A stretch of DNA of 64,000 bases from Gemmatimonadaceae bacterium (lineage in GTDB: Bacteria > Gemmatimonadota > Gemmatimonadetes > Gemmatimonadales > Gemmatimonadaceae). Made by a program: the position numbers and the translations under genes. A model generated the notes under the pieces. That model was not told the origin of the DNA and did not search any database. It worked only from the letters and a program-made list of their open reading frames with translations. Numbering within the stretch: the stretch's first letter is position 1; every line of letters begins with the position of its first letter. Shown here in pieces: positions 36,401 through 43,804 of the stretch. Location: the NCBI GenBank assembly GCA_030647905.1, contig JAUSJA010000033.1, positions 1 through 64,000 on the forward strand, read 5' to 3'.

Positions 36401-36676
36401 GCCGATCGATCCCGTGGGCTGGTCGTCGAAGAGCGGGAACCAGTTGGAGCCGAAGTCGGTCGAGCGCCAGACTCCGCCGTTGTCGAAGGTGATGTAGAAG
36501 GTGTTCGGCTGCGATGGCACTCCTGCCGCGGCGCGCCCCCGGCCCCCGCGAAACGGCCCGATGTGGCGCCAGTGCATCTCGGCGCTCGGAATGACGAGTG
36601 ATTGCGCGTCAGCGGCGGAGCCGAAGGTCGCAAGGGAAGCGATGAACAGGAATGAGCGCAGGGGCGACGCGCGCAC
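33482..36676 (-). CDS. Large secreted VPS10/BNR beta-propeller protein
   Basis: 1064-aa exported protein with a signal peptide (residues 1-25, ending SAADAQS). Many BNR/sortilin-like blades follow, each with the S-x-D-x-G-x-x-W signature: FKSTDGGTTWKQLT, YKTTDGGEHWAPV, WKTTNGGKEWTRIS, WRTHNGGRTWTEI, VSRDDGDHWQSL. The C-terminal 250 residues are a beta-sandwich followed by a helical tail (PATAVRVRFAENDPTPWPP, then YDGAVALRAAYVAARAMSD). Such proteins are annotated as glycosyl hydrolase-like or VPS10-domain proteins and are abundant in Gemmatimonadota and Acidobacteriota. No catalytic residues can be assigned. Monocistronic. Confidence 0.82.
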   Translation of the reverse strand: MRASPLRSFLFIASLATFGSAADAQSLVIPSAEMHWRHIGPFRGGRGRAAAGVPSQPNTFYITFDNGGVWRSTDFGSNWFPLFDDQPTGSIGAIAVAPSNPNIIYVGSGAGIIRPDLATGDGMYKSTDAGKTWTHLGLRNSQMIAYIDVDPGNPERLFVAVLGHPYGQNEERGIFRSTDGGQTFEKVLYRDEYTSGNDVRIDPANPNIVYAALWQQQQSFIEGQGFGDAANGVFKSTDGGTTWKQLTTGLPGVIQANIAIAPSNSKVIYALASTATPTNSVTGVVNLYKTTDGGEHWAPVISDSTQVVDPRPLARIGGGDLPTVTVDPKNENVIYSASVVMWRSESGGVTWTAVRGSPGGDDYQRIWINPDNTDIILAISDQGGVVSANRGVSWSNWYTQPAAAMYHVSTDNTFAYRVCGGQQDAGSACVDSRSPDGMITFHDWHPANIQEYGIAAPDPKDPDLVYGSARTNVSLYNRRTSQTTYVGPDMSAKGPNSESYNRNVRTMPINWSPPDPNTLYYVSNAVWKTTNGGKEWTRISPDLARQTWEVPANAGKYASGVTPVPLGAITALSPSPKNIGVIWAGTDDGNIQVTTDGGAKWTNVTPPEIKPWTRIFNIEAGHFDVNTAYAAANTMRVNDMNPHLWRTHNGGRTWTEINTGIAPGSVTNSIREDPQVKGLLYGSTDTQVWVSRDDGDHWQSLRLNMPAISVRDLQLKDDSACLCSDLIAATHGRGFWILDNVTPLRAMATAANTRLASYLVKPATAVRVRFAENDPTPWPPDVPAGENPPPGAIIDYHLAANAGTVRLEIVDAAGKVIRAYSSSDTIPGPDPALNPEAYYGICQRNPGAPRCSVPLYWAAPDVALSSRAGMHRFSWDMRYDPIDGTAPSESATGAVPHRTYFAATTPWAPPGSYTVRLVADGKIWTQPLTLVLDPRVKTPASAIAQVAALSREMYDGAVALRAAYVAARAMSDRLTSAGDSALKSQVDSIAPPPVSGTRPGFRQAPSGPATLESARAAMMAAAMAMQEADVAPTARELDAVAKARQQYRDVMARWSALVAKRRSQ

Positions 36677-36972
36677 GGGTACTCCTCGTTAAATGGGCCG
36701 ACGGTCGAGGTAACCTGCCGAGAGGGGGTGGGTCTCGCCAGAGCTTTGAAACCTGAGACTGCTACCTTGGATGCATTCCCGCTGCGCGTCCGCGTACCCG
36801 CCCGGACTGCCGGACTCGGAACACGGCTTGAGGGAACACGGCTACAATCCACCGGTAGTATTGCGTTTTCCGGGCAACGGCGTTCCTTCTGTGCGCTTGA
36901 AGCCGGTCGGATGACTGGCTCGCCGGCATTCCGTCGAGCCGATACCCCATCGCGCTTCCCGGCGGAAAGAGG
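36677..36972. other. Intergenic stretch, no gene recognised
   Basis: Between the start of the leftward beta-propeller gene and the dinB remnant. It must contain the leftward promoter. No supported coding sequence; the open frames here have no recognisable protein features. Confidence 0.5.
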
Positions 36973-37068
36973 TGGACGATCGGCGAGCTCATCCTCGGCA
37001 TTGCCCAGCACGATGCGTATCACACCGGCCAGATCCAGATGCTCAAGAGACTGTGGGCCGCACGGTAG
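36973..37068 (+). pseudogene. dinB-family gene remnant (C-terminal end only)
   Basis: 32 codons reading WTIGELILGIAQHDAYHTGQ and on to a stop at 37066-37068. The HDxYHTGQI block is the last metal-binding His motif of DinB/DUF1572-type four-helix proteins, which are normally 150-170 aa. No earlier DinB motifs are found upstream in any frame on this strand, so only the 3' end survives. It lies in a 465-bp gap between two intact genes. Confidence 0.75.
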
Positions 37069-37141
37069 GGGCGATCACTCAGTCGTTGCAAGAGTGATAA
37101 ACTTCCTCGATGCAATACAGCCATGACATGAGGTCGTCGCG

Positions 37142-38410
37142 TTGACCTCACCCCCTGACAACTCGATCCCGCTCACTGCCTTCGACGAGGAAATACGCGC
37201 GAAGCAGTTAGCCGACATGAAGATGCGCGCCGCCGGACTACTCGTCCTGGCGGCGATCGCCTTCGGATTCTCCCACTACTTCGGCGCACGCTACCCCTGG
37301 CTCGGGTGGGTCCAGGCGTTCTCGGAAGCAGCCATGGTCGGCGGGCTCGCCGACTGGTTCGCGGTGACGGCGCTGTTCAAGCACCCGATGGGAATCCCTA
37401 TACCGCACACCGCCATCATCCCGACCCGCAAGGACCGCGTAGGCGCAGTCCTCGGCGCATTCGTAGAGCGAAATTTTCTCAACCGCAACGTCATCGAAGC
37501 CAGGCTGATCGACGCCAGACTTGGCGAGCGGCTCGCGCGATTCCTCAGTGATCCCGTCAACAGCAGAGCCGTGGCGCGGCATGCGGCGCGCGGTCTGGTC
37601 GCCGCCGCGGAATCACTGCGCGACGAAGACGTGCAGGGGATGATCGACGCGACGATCGCCGAGCGAATTAGGAAGACGCGTGTTGCGCCGCTCATCGGCA
37701 GAGGACTGTCGCTCATGACGACCGGCGACCGCCACCAGGAGTTGCTCGACGAGGGAATCAAGCTTGCCGCGCGAGCAGTCACCGAAAACGAGGATCTCAT
37801 TCGCCGCCGGATCGAGGCCGAGACACCGTGGTGGGTGCCGGGCGTCGTGGACGACAAGATTCTCAAGAAGATCATGCGGGGAATGGAGCGCACGCTGGCC
37901 GAAGTGCGCGACGACAGGAATCACCCGCTGCGCGAGCGATTCGATACCGCGCTCAAGAAGTTCATCGACGATCTCCACAACTCTCCCGAAGTGATGGCGC
38001 GCGCCGAGGAGCTGAAGGAGGAGCTTTTGAGCGCGGATGCGGTGCGGCATTTCTCCGCATCGATCTGGACAGACACCAAGGCCACTCTGGTGCGGCGTGC
38101 AGAACGCGCTGAGGAGTCGGACGTCGATACGATCTCGACCGGACTGGCAAGTCTCGGCAAAGCGATCCTCGACGATCCGATGTTACTCGAGCGCGTGGAT
38201 GGGTGGCTGCGCAACGGCGTCGTAGGCCTCGTCGAGCGATATCAATCGGAAGTGAGCGACCTGATCGCGCATACGGTGCGCGGCTGGGATCCGACCGCGA
38301 CGTCGCAGCGGATCGAGCTCGCCATTGGCCGTGACCTTCAGTTCATCCGCATCAACGGGACGATTGTCGGCGGACTCGTCGGTCTGATCCTCTACGCAAT
38401 AACACGGTAG
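37142..38410 (+). CDS. DUF445 family membrane protein
   Basis: 422-aa DUF445 protein. An N-terminal transmembrane helix (about 29-48) is followed by the family signature SEAAMVGGLADWFAVTALFKHPMG with IPHTAIIPTRKDRVG, then long alpha-helical cytoplasmic segments, and a final C-terminal helix (GTIVGGLVGLILYAITR). Function unknown; related to YjiN of E. coli. The start is a TTG at 37142 preceded by a gaggt ribosome site. It may co-transcribe with nothing on either side; the next rightward gene is 206 bases away. Confidence 0.85.
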   Translation: MTSPPDNSIPLTAFDEEIRAKQLADMKMRAAGLLVLAAIAFGFSHYFGARYPWLGWVQAFSEAAMVGGLADWFAVTALFKHPMGIPIPHTAIIPTRKDRVGAVLGAFVERNFLNRNVIEARLIDARLGERLARFLSDPVNSRAVARHAARGLVAAAESLRDEDVQGMIDATIAERIRKTRVAPLIGRGLSLMTTGDRHQELLDEGIKLAARAVTENEDLIRRRIEAETPWWVPGVVDDKILKKIMRGMERTLAEVRDDRNHPLRERFDTALKKFIDDLHNSPEVMARAEELKEELLSADAVRHFSASIWTDTKATLVRRAERAEESDVDTISTGLASLGKAILDDPMLLERVDGWLRNGVVGLVERYQSEVSDLIAHTVRGWDPTATSQRIELAIGRDLQFIRINGTIVGGLVGLILYAITR

Positions 38411-38616
38411 CCAGACGCCAGACGCACTACGGAGGCGTCGAAGCGGCTACGATGCTTTGCGTCTGGTTGATGCAGTTCGTGTACGTGGTGATGTCAGGTC
38501 CTGTTTCCAAAGTGCTCATACGTGCATATTCTGCGCGCCGCGCCTGTGCTGGCCGGTTCCAACCATCGACCCGCGCCGCACAGCATCTGGCGTGGGCAAG
38601 AGACTACGAGAGGATC

Positions 38617-39948
38617 ATGCGTTCATTTAGTATTGCTGCTTTGTTGCTTGCCGCGTTGCCTGCATCGGCAGCGGCGGCGGGGTTTTCGGGCCCTGCCATC
38701 GGCCCCGTGCCGGTCGAGTTCATCCTGTTCGGCCTCGTGCTGGCGTGTGTGGCGCTGTTCCACCGGCACACGTTCGGCATCGCGGTCACCGGCGTCATCG
38801 TCATTACGCTGTACAAGATCATCGCATCGCCCTTTGTGACGGGCGCTGGCGTGAGTGGCTTCGGGCTGCACCTGGAGCATGAGTGGGTGATCCTGGTCAA
38901 CCTCGGATTGCTGCTGCTCGGTTTTGCGCTGCTGGCCAGGCACTTCGAGGAGAGCGGGGTTCCCGCCGTGCTCCCGCGGTTCCTTCCGAACGACTGGAAG
39001 GGCGCCTTCGTGTTGCTGCTGATGATCTTCGTGCTGTCGAGCTTCCTGGACAACATCGCGGCGGCGATGATCGGCGGCGCCATGGCGCACACCGTGTTCA
39101 AGGGCAAGGTGCATATCGGCTACCTCGCCGCCATCGTGGCGGCGTCGAATGCGGGGGGTGCCGGCAGCGTGGTCGGCGACACCACGACAACCATAATGTG
39201 GATTGCCGGCGTGAGCCCGCTCGAAGTGGTGGAAGCCTTCGTCGGTGGAGGGTTGGCGATACTGGTCTGCGGCATCCCCGCTGCCATGGCACAGCAGAAG
39301 TACTCCCCCATGCAGTCTGATTCGGCGTCAAATGCCCGGGTCGACTGGACGCGGGTGGGCGTGGTCGCTTCCATCCTGGCGGCGGCGGTGATCGTGAACG
39401 TGGTGGTCAACGTCCATTACCACGAAATATCGGATCGCGCTCCGTTCCTTGGCGCGGCGGTCTGGGTGGCGATTCTCGGGACGGCGGCGTTGCGCAAGCC
39501 TGAGTGGAAGCTCCTGCCCGAGACCCTCAAGAGTTCGATCTTCCTGCTCTCGCTGGTGCTGTGCGCGTCGATGATGCCGGTGGAAAAACTTCCGGCGGCG
39601 GGGTGGCCCACGGCGCTCGGGCTCGGGTTCCTTTCGTCGGTCTTTGACAACATCCCGTTGACGGCGCTGGCGCTCGCGCAGGGCGGCTACGACTGGGGTT
39701 TCATTGCCTATGCGGTTGGCTTCGGGGGCTCGATGATCTGGTTCGGCTCTTCGGCCGGCGTGGCACTGTCGAGCATGTATCCTGAGGCGCGGAACGCAGG
39801 CCAATACCTGAAGAAGGGCTGGTTCGTCACGGTGGCGTACATCGTGGGCTTCTTCTTCATGCTGCAGATTCTCGGGTTCCATCCGGGCAGCACACCCAGG
39901 ACGGCCCGGCCCGCGGAGACGACTGCGCCAGCGGCCGTGGTGCGCTGA
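38617..39948 (+). CDS. NhaD-type Na+/H+ antiporter, copy 1
   Basis: 443-aa membrane protein of the ion transporter/citrate-permease superfamily with about 12 helices and an N-terminal signal-like helix. NhaD-type features are the paired discontinuous-helix motifs SSFLDNIAAAMIGG (about 148) and SSVFDNIPLTALAL (about 345), each with the conserved Asp-Asn, and SNAGGAGSVVGDTTTTIMW in between. It would expel Na+ or Li+ in exchange for protons. The ATG at 38617 has a gagagg ribosome site. A paralogue differing at roughly one residue in eight lies at 43805, and the 90 bases upstream of both are also similar, so a segmental duplication is likely. NhaA is encoded next to it. Confidence 0.82.
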   Translation: MRSFSIAALLLAALPASAAAAGFSGPAIGPVPVEFILFGLVLACVALFHRHTFGIAVTGVIVITLYKIIASPFVTGAGVSGFGLHLEHEWVILVNLGLLLLGFALLARHFEESGVPAVLPRFLPNDWKGAFVLLLMIFVLSSFLDNIAAAMIGGAMAHTVFKGKVHIGYLAAIVAASNAGGAGSVVGDTTTTIMWIAGVSPLEVVEAFVGGGLAILVCGIPAAMAQQKYSPMQSDSASNARVDWTRVGVVASILAAAVIVNVVVNVHYHEISDRAPFLGAAVWVAILGTAALRKPEWKLLPETLKSSIFLLSLVLCASMMPVEKLPAAGWPTALGLGFLSSVFDNIPLTALALAQGGYDWGFIAYAVGFGGSMIWFGSSAGVALSSMYPEARNAGQYLKKGWFVTVAYIVGFFFMLQILGFHPGSTPRTARPAETTAPAAVVR

Positions 39949-39972
39949 CAGGACGTGATGGCCCACTCCGCC

Positions 39973-41316
39973 TCACTGCTTCGCGACGTTTCTCAGCAGG
40001 AGATACCCGGCCGCGCCCGCGAGAATCGAACCCGCCAGGATACCGAACTTCGCCGCGTCCATCTGCCCCGATTCGCCGAAGGCAAGACCGGCGACAAAGA
40101 GCGACATTGCGAATCCAATTCCGCCGATCCACGACACGGCGTGAATCATTTGCATCGTCACACCGGTGGGCAGTGATGCGCCGAGAAAACGCACGGCGAA
40201 CCAGCTGCACGCCGTGATGCCAATCGGCTTGCCGGCGAGGAGGCCGAGCGTCACACCAATCGTGATTGGACTGCTGACAAAGCGTTCAATCGTATCGACG
40301 CGCACGCCGGCGTTCGCGAGGGCAAAGATGGGCATGATGACGAACGCGACGGTGGCGTGGAGCGCGTGCTCCAACCGAAGCAGTGGTCCCTGAACGTCGC
40401 CGCTCGCGAGATCGAGCTGGTGTATCGCCTCTTGTTGTCCCTTGCTCGTCAGCACCAGCAGGTCGCCGGTCTCCGTGCGATCGAATTCATCCAGTAGCGC
40501 ACGAGCACGTGTGGAGTACTGGTCGGCGTTGATAGTTGTGTGCGCGGGGATGACGAGCGCAAGAATCACACCGGCGATCGTCGCATGAAGCCCCGACGAC
40601 AGGAGGGCGAGCCAGAGGAGAACGCCGAGAAGCAGATAGGGTGGCAGGGAGGTGATCCTGAAGGCGTTCAGGCAGATCAGTACAGCAACGATCGCCACGG
40701 CGGCGCCAACGGCGAGCCACGAGATACTCGTGGTGTAGAAGACGGCGATCACCAGCACGGCACCCATGTCATCCACGATCGCGAAGGCTGTGAGGAACAC
40801 CTTCAGCCCAATGGGAACGCGCGACCCTACAAGCGCAAGCACGCCGAGCGCGAACGCGATGTCCGTCGCCATCGGAATGCCCCAGCCGGCTGCACCTTCG
40901 CCGCGGAGGTTGAGCATTGCGTACAAGGCCGCTGGAACGATCATCCCGCCGATTGCGGCCGCGATCGGGAGGGCCGCCTGCCGGATCGAGGCCAGTTCGC
41001 CGACCAGCAATTCGCGCTTGATCTCGAGGCCGACCAGCAGAAAGAACACGGCCATCAGCCCGTCGTTGATCCAGTGCTGAAGCGACTTGACCAGTGGCGC
41101 GGAGGGTGGACCGATCGCGATGACGGACTGCCAAAGCGAGAAGTAGCGGTCCCCCCACGGGGAGTTGGCCCATGCGAGCGCTAGGAGCGTGCATGCGAGC
41201 AGCGCAATCCCGCCCAGCGCGCCGGTGTGCGCAAATTCCTGGAACGGTTGCAGCGCGCGCGTCAACAGGCGGTTTCGGGGAGGCCGGTGCGAGCGGGTGT
41301 GGGAGTCCGAAGGCAT
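39973..41316 (-). CDS. nhaA: NhaA Na+/H+ antiporter
   Basis: 447-aa NhaA-type antiporter. Visible family features are the N-terminal FAHTGALGGIALLACTLLALAWANSPW, then HWINDGLMAVFFLLVGLEIKREL, WGIPMATDIAFALGVLAL (containing the paired Asp region), and LTAFAIVDDMGAVLVIAVFYT with the two adjacent catalytic Asp residues. The C-terminal bundle is complete. A normal NhaA is 380-440 aa, and the extra length is in a cytoplasmic loop (TETGDLLVLTSKGQQEAIHQL). Convergent with copy 1 of the NhaD-type gene, 24 bases apart. Two types of sodium antiporter side by side suggest a sodium-rich or alkaline niche, or a Na+ circuit. Confidence 0.92.
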   Translation of the reverse strand: MPSDSHTRSHRPPRNRLLTRALQPFQEFAHTGALGGIALLACTLLALAWANSPWGDRYFSLWQSVIAIGPPSAPLVKSLQHWINDGLMAVFFLLVGLEIKRELLVGELASIRQAALPIAAAIGGMIVPAALYAMLNLRGEGAAGWGIPMATDIAFALGVLALVGSRVPIGLKVFLTAFAIVDDMGAVLVIAVFYTTSISWLAVGAAVAIVAVLICLNAFRITSLPPYLLLGVLLWLALLSSGLHATIAGVILALVIPAHTTINADQYSTRARALLDEFDRTETGDLLVLTSKGQQEAIHQLDLASGDVQGPLLRLEHALHATVAFVIMPIFALANAGVRVDTIERFVSSPITIGVTLGLLAGKPIGITACSWFAVRFLGASLPTGVTMQMIHAVSWIGGIGFAMSLFVAGLAFGESGQMDAAKFGILAGSILAGAAGYLLLRNVAKQ

Positions 41317-41429
41317 GGAGGCAACGTAAGGACCGCGGATCACTACGAGAAGTCCGTGGCAGGGTCGCCGCCGGGCCGGCCAACGCCGGACGGGAGCGAA
41401 GTGTGGCGGTCTTGACGCGCCGGGGCGCG

Positions 41430-41654
41430 TCACTCGACAGCCGTTTGGCCCCCCATAGCGAGTTGGCGTCGAAGACTACCGTCGTTACCCAGTGCGACGA
41501 GGGGCACAAGTTCGTGCCGGAGATCCTGGGGCTCGATACTGGCGAGTAGCAGGCGGCGCGCCACGTGGTGCGCCGCCTCACGCGTGCGCAGCACGAAGAG
41601 GTCGACGATGGTGATGCCGCCTGGGGGCGGGAACGCCCAGGTGGCAGCGGGCAT
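41430..41654 (-). CDS. Short hypothetical protein, doubtful
   Basis: 74-codon frame (ITIVDLFVLRTREAAHHVARR in the middle) in the 363-bp gap between nhaA and the rightward chimeric gene. No family recognised. It starts 25 bases from the divergent gene at 41680 and might share its promoter region (taatat at 41667-41672 on the plus strand). In high-GC DNA a frame this short can occur by chance, so it is listed mainly to describe the gap. Confidence 0.25.
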   Translation of the reverse strand: MPAATWAFPPPGGITIVDLFVLRTREAAHHVARRLLLASIEPQDLRHELVPLVALGNDGSLRRQLAMGGQTAVE

Positions 41655-41679
41655 TTCGAGTTTTCCCTAATATACAACC

Positions 41680-42612
41680 ATGCGGCTTTCGCTCCGGTTC
41701 ATCGTTCCGCTGCTCCTCGCGCTCGCAGCCTTCGCCTACGCGCTGGTGCCGTTCGTCGACGGGCTCACACAACAGTGGTTTGTGCGGGACGTCGAGCTGC
41801 GCTCAACCCTCGTCGCGAATTCCGTGCAGGAACAACTGCGCGACCTGCTGCGCGCAGGCAATAGCACGCGCATGACACAGTTCTTCACCCGTCTCACGCA
41901 GGACGAACGCCTCTTCGCCGTCGGCTTCTGTGCCCCCCAAGGTCGTGCGCCCGTGGCAACGCGGTCGTTTCCTGCGGAGATCAAGTGCGCCGACCTCGAG
42001 AAGTTCGCGGAACCGGCTGCACGCCAGCTCGGCACCGCGCGAAGTTCACTCCACGTTACCATCTCGCCCGTTGAACTCGACGGGGTCTCCGCCGGCTCGC
42101 TGGTGCTCGTGCACGACATGAGCTTCATCGGTCGCCGCAGTGCGGAGACACGGAAGTACCTGTTCTATCTTTTCGTGGGCCTCAGCGTTGTCGTCTCGCT
42201 CATCACGGTGGTCATCGCGCAACTGAGCTGGCGCGGGTGGGTGCAGGGACTGCGCGCCCTGATGCGTGGTGAAGGCCTGCTGCGTCCTTCCGGAAAGGAT
42301 GAACCCTCGGAGCTGCGGCGAGGCGACTTCGTGTTTCGTTACGTGGATGAGGATGGGTTCGGAAAGCCCCAGAACGCGTTCCTGGTGTGCACGTTCTGGT
42401 ACGTCAGCGCTCTCGCGGCACTCGGCCGTCGCGACGAGGCGCGGGCACTGTTCGAAACGCTCCTCGCCTGCCGCAACCGGCACGGCCTGCTGGCGGAGCA
42501 CATCGATCCGTTGACGCGCGAGCAGTGGGGAAACTTCGTGCAGACGTACAGCATGGTGGGACTCATTGGTTGCGCGGTCCGTCTTTCGATGCGATGGGAC
42601 CAGGCGTTCTAG
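41680..42612 (+). CDS. In-frame deletion chimera: OtsA N-terminal sensor region joined to GH15 C-terminus
   Basis: 310-aa open frame. Residues 1-205 match the N-terminal membrane extension found on some trehalose-6-phosphate synthases: a transmembrane helix at 5-25, an extracytoplasmic part, a second helix at 158-180, and the LSWRGWVQGLRALMRGEGLLRP linker that normally leads into the GT20 domain. From about residue 215 the sequence becomes the C-terminal end of a GH15 trehalase/glucoamylase-like protein: FGKPQNAFLVCTFWYVSALA, then RDEARALFETLLACRNRHGL, HIDP and WGNFVQTYSMVGLI. The GT20 catalytic domain and most of GH15 are absent. Neighbouring otsA-GH15 genes appear to have been fused by a deletion of about 3 kb. 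Probably non-catalytic. Confidence 0.72.
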   Translation: MRLSLRFIVPLLLALAAFAYALVPFVDGLTQQWFVRDVELRSTLVANSVQEQLRDLLRAGNSTRMTQFFTRLTQDERLFAVGFCAPQGRAPVATRSFPAEIKCADLEKFAEPAARQLGTARSSLHVTISPVELDGVSAGSLVLVHDMSFIGRRSAETRKYLFYLFVGLSVVVSLITVVIAQLSWRGWVQGLRALMRGEGLLRPSGKDEPSELRRGDFVFRYVDEDGFGKPQNAFLVCTFWYVSALAALGRRDEARALFETLLACRNRHGLLAEHIDPLTREQWGNFVQTYSMVGLIGCAVRLSMRWDQAF

Positions 42613-42627
42613 CCTCGTGCAGGAGCG

Positions 42628-42834
42628 CTACGCGCTCTTGCGGAAGAACACTAGCATCGGCCTGATGCCACAACCGATCCACAGAACAACAAACCACCAC
42701 ACGCTCACATTCAGAATCTCTGGTATGAGCTTCACGATGATGAGGGCCAGGAACATCGCGGCACCGAGTGCAAGCTTCGTGTCGACAATACCGAGCCGCC
42801 TGGCTCGAGAGTCAAAGTACTCCCAGAGTGACAT
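42628..42834 (-). CDS. Small membrane protein, unknown function
   Basis: 68-aa protein with two hydrophobic helices (LALGAAMFLALIIVKLIPEIL and SVWWFVVLWIGCGIRPMLVFF). The ATG at 42834 has a g-rich ribosome site upstream (aaggggggg). The start lies 40 bases downstream of the stop of another small membrane protein on the same strand, so the two form a pair. No family recognised. Confidence 0.6.
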   Translation of the reverse strand: MSLWEYFDSRARRLGIVDTKLALGAAMFLALIIVKLIPEILNVSVWWFVVLWIGCGIRPMLVFFRKSA

Positions 42835-42874
42835 CGTCTTGCCCCCCCCTTGAATTCGTGTCGTCGAGCTCCGT

Positions 42875-43228
42875 CTACCGGAAACCAGGCCCGAGCGCCC
42901 ACACCAGGGCAAACACCGCAGCGCCAGCGAGCAGCACAATCAGCAGGTAGCGCTTGAAGTGGGCCATCGTGGCCGGCTCGTCGTTAATTGTCGTCCCCTC
43001 AAATCGGGCGATGTCGATGTAGCGGGCGCCAATCATCAGAGCAATGATAAGCCAGTAGGCCAGATCCGCGATTGACCAGCCGGCGCTCTCATAGATCAAG
43101 AACGCCACAACGACCAGTGCGAGGTTGCCAGCCAACATCCAGACGAGCCGTGCGAGGCACCCGACTGGACTCTGGTCCTGGGGTTGTGAGGGGGGTTGTT
43201 CCACCTTTTTGACCGCCATCGTCGCCAC
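42875..43228 (-). CDS. Small membrane protein, unknown function
   Basis: 117-aa protein: a basic, Pro/Gln-rich N-terminus (about 1-22) followed by three hydrophobic helices (LVWMLAGNLALVVVAFLIYES, IADLAYWLIIALMIGARYI, RYLLIVLLAGAAVFALVWAL). No family recognised. Probably co-transcribed with the 68-aa membrane protein downstream. Confidence 0.65.
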   Translation of the reverse strand: MATMAVKKVEQPPSQPQDQSPVGCLARLVWMLAGNLALVVVAFLIYESAGWSIADLAYWLIIALMIGARYIDIARFEGTTINDEPATMAHFKRYLLIVLLAGAAVFALVWALGPGFR

Positions 43229-43448
43229 GCCTCTCGCCTCCGTGAGGAAGCGAACGCTGTGGCTGGCGGCCCGACCAGCTTGTCATGTCCTCCGAGGGGT
43301 GTTGCGCTCCCGCGGACCCCGTGCTGTCCCTGTGTGCCGTAGCGTAACAGTTTCGGTGCCTCCGGGCAACCGCGGATCACGAGGACTGTTTGCTATCAAC
43401 GCCATGTTGCGTGACCGTCACCATTCATGTTGGGCACACCACAAACGC
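43229..43448. other. Intergenic stretch, no gene recognised
   Basis: Upstream of the small membrane protein pair (leftward promoter expected here), ending at the stem-loop of the pntB remnant. No supported coding sequence. Confidence 0.4.
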
Positions 43449-43476
43449 ACGGGCCGCCGCAATTGCGACGGCCCGT
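43449..43476 (-). terminator. Strong stem-loop after the pntB remnant
   Basis: An 8-bp stem acgggccg / cggcccgt encloses a further self-complementary cgcaattgcg. On the minus strand it follows the pntB stop by about 40 bases and is followed by a short T-rich stretch. It looks like the original transhydrogenase terminator, retained after the gene was lost. Confidence 0.6.
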
Positions 43477-43513
43477 GGAACGCGTGGCGACAGTGCGTCG
43501 AGCTACTCTCGCA

Positions 43514-43681
43514 CTACTCCACGGTGCGCACCTCGTTGATGAGGGCCGTCAGCGACTTCTTTGCATCGCCGAACAGCATCGAGTTCTTGCGGTCGTAGAA
43601 CAGCTCGTTGTCGATGCCGGCGAAGCCCGGATTCATCGACCGCTTCATTGGGTTGGCCCGGTCCATGTCCAGCAGCGACGG
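43514..43681 (-). pseudogene. pntB: pntB remnant (NAD(P) transhydrogenase beta, C-terminal end)
   Basis: About 55 codons on the minus strand ending at a TAG (43514-43516). They read LLDMDRANPMKRSMNPGFAG, then IDNELFYDRKNSMLFGDAKK and the last residues. This is the conserved C-terminal NADP-binding end of PntB (K-R-S-M-x-x-G-[FY]-A-G-[IV]-x-N-x-L-F and M-L-F-G-D-A-K). The other roughly 400 residues are missing; the sequence to the right is the upstream region of the second NhaD-type gene. The break at about 43682 is therefore a rearrangement point. Confidence 0.8.
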
Positions 43682-43689
43682 CTACGACC

Positions 43690-43804
43690 TGTCCCCAATA
43701 TGTTAACCCGCGCATATTTCGCGAGCCGCGCCTGACATGGCGGGTTCCCACACAATCAACCCCGCGCTGCGCAGCATCTGGCATGGGCAACAGACAAGAA
43801 ATTC
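43690..43804. repeat. Duplicated upstream region of the NhaD-type genes
   Basis: Aligns with about 38510-38616 in front of copy 1: both contain a cgcgcatatt/cgtgcatatt start, a cgccgcgcctg-like block and the shared cagcatctggc(g/a)tgggcaa segment just before the start codon. This shows that the duplication covered the promoter as well as the gene. Confidence 0.6.

Noticed and set aside
43503-43790. 95-codon minus-strand frame over the pntB remnant
   Set aside because: Wrong frame; the pntB end is encoded in a different minus-strand frame stopping at 43514-43516.
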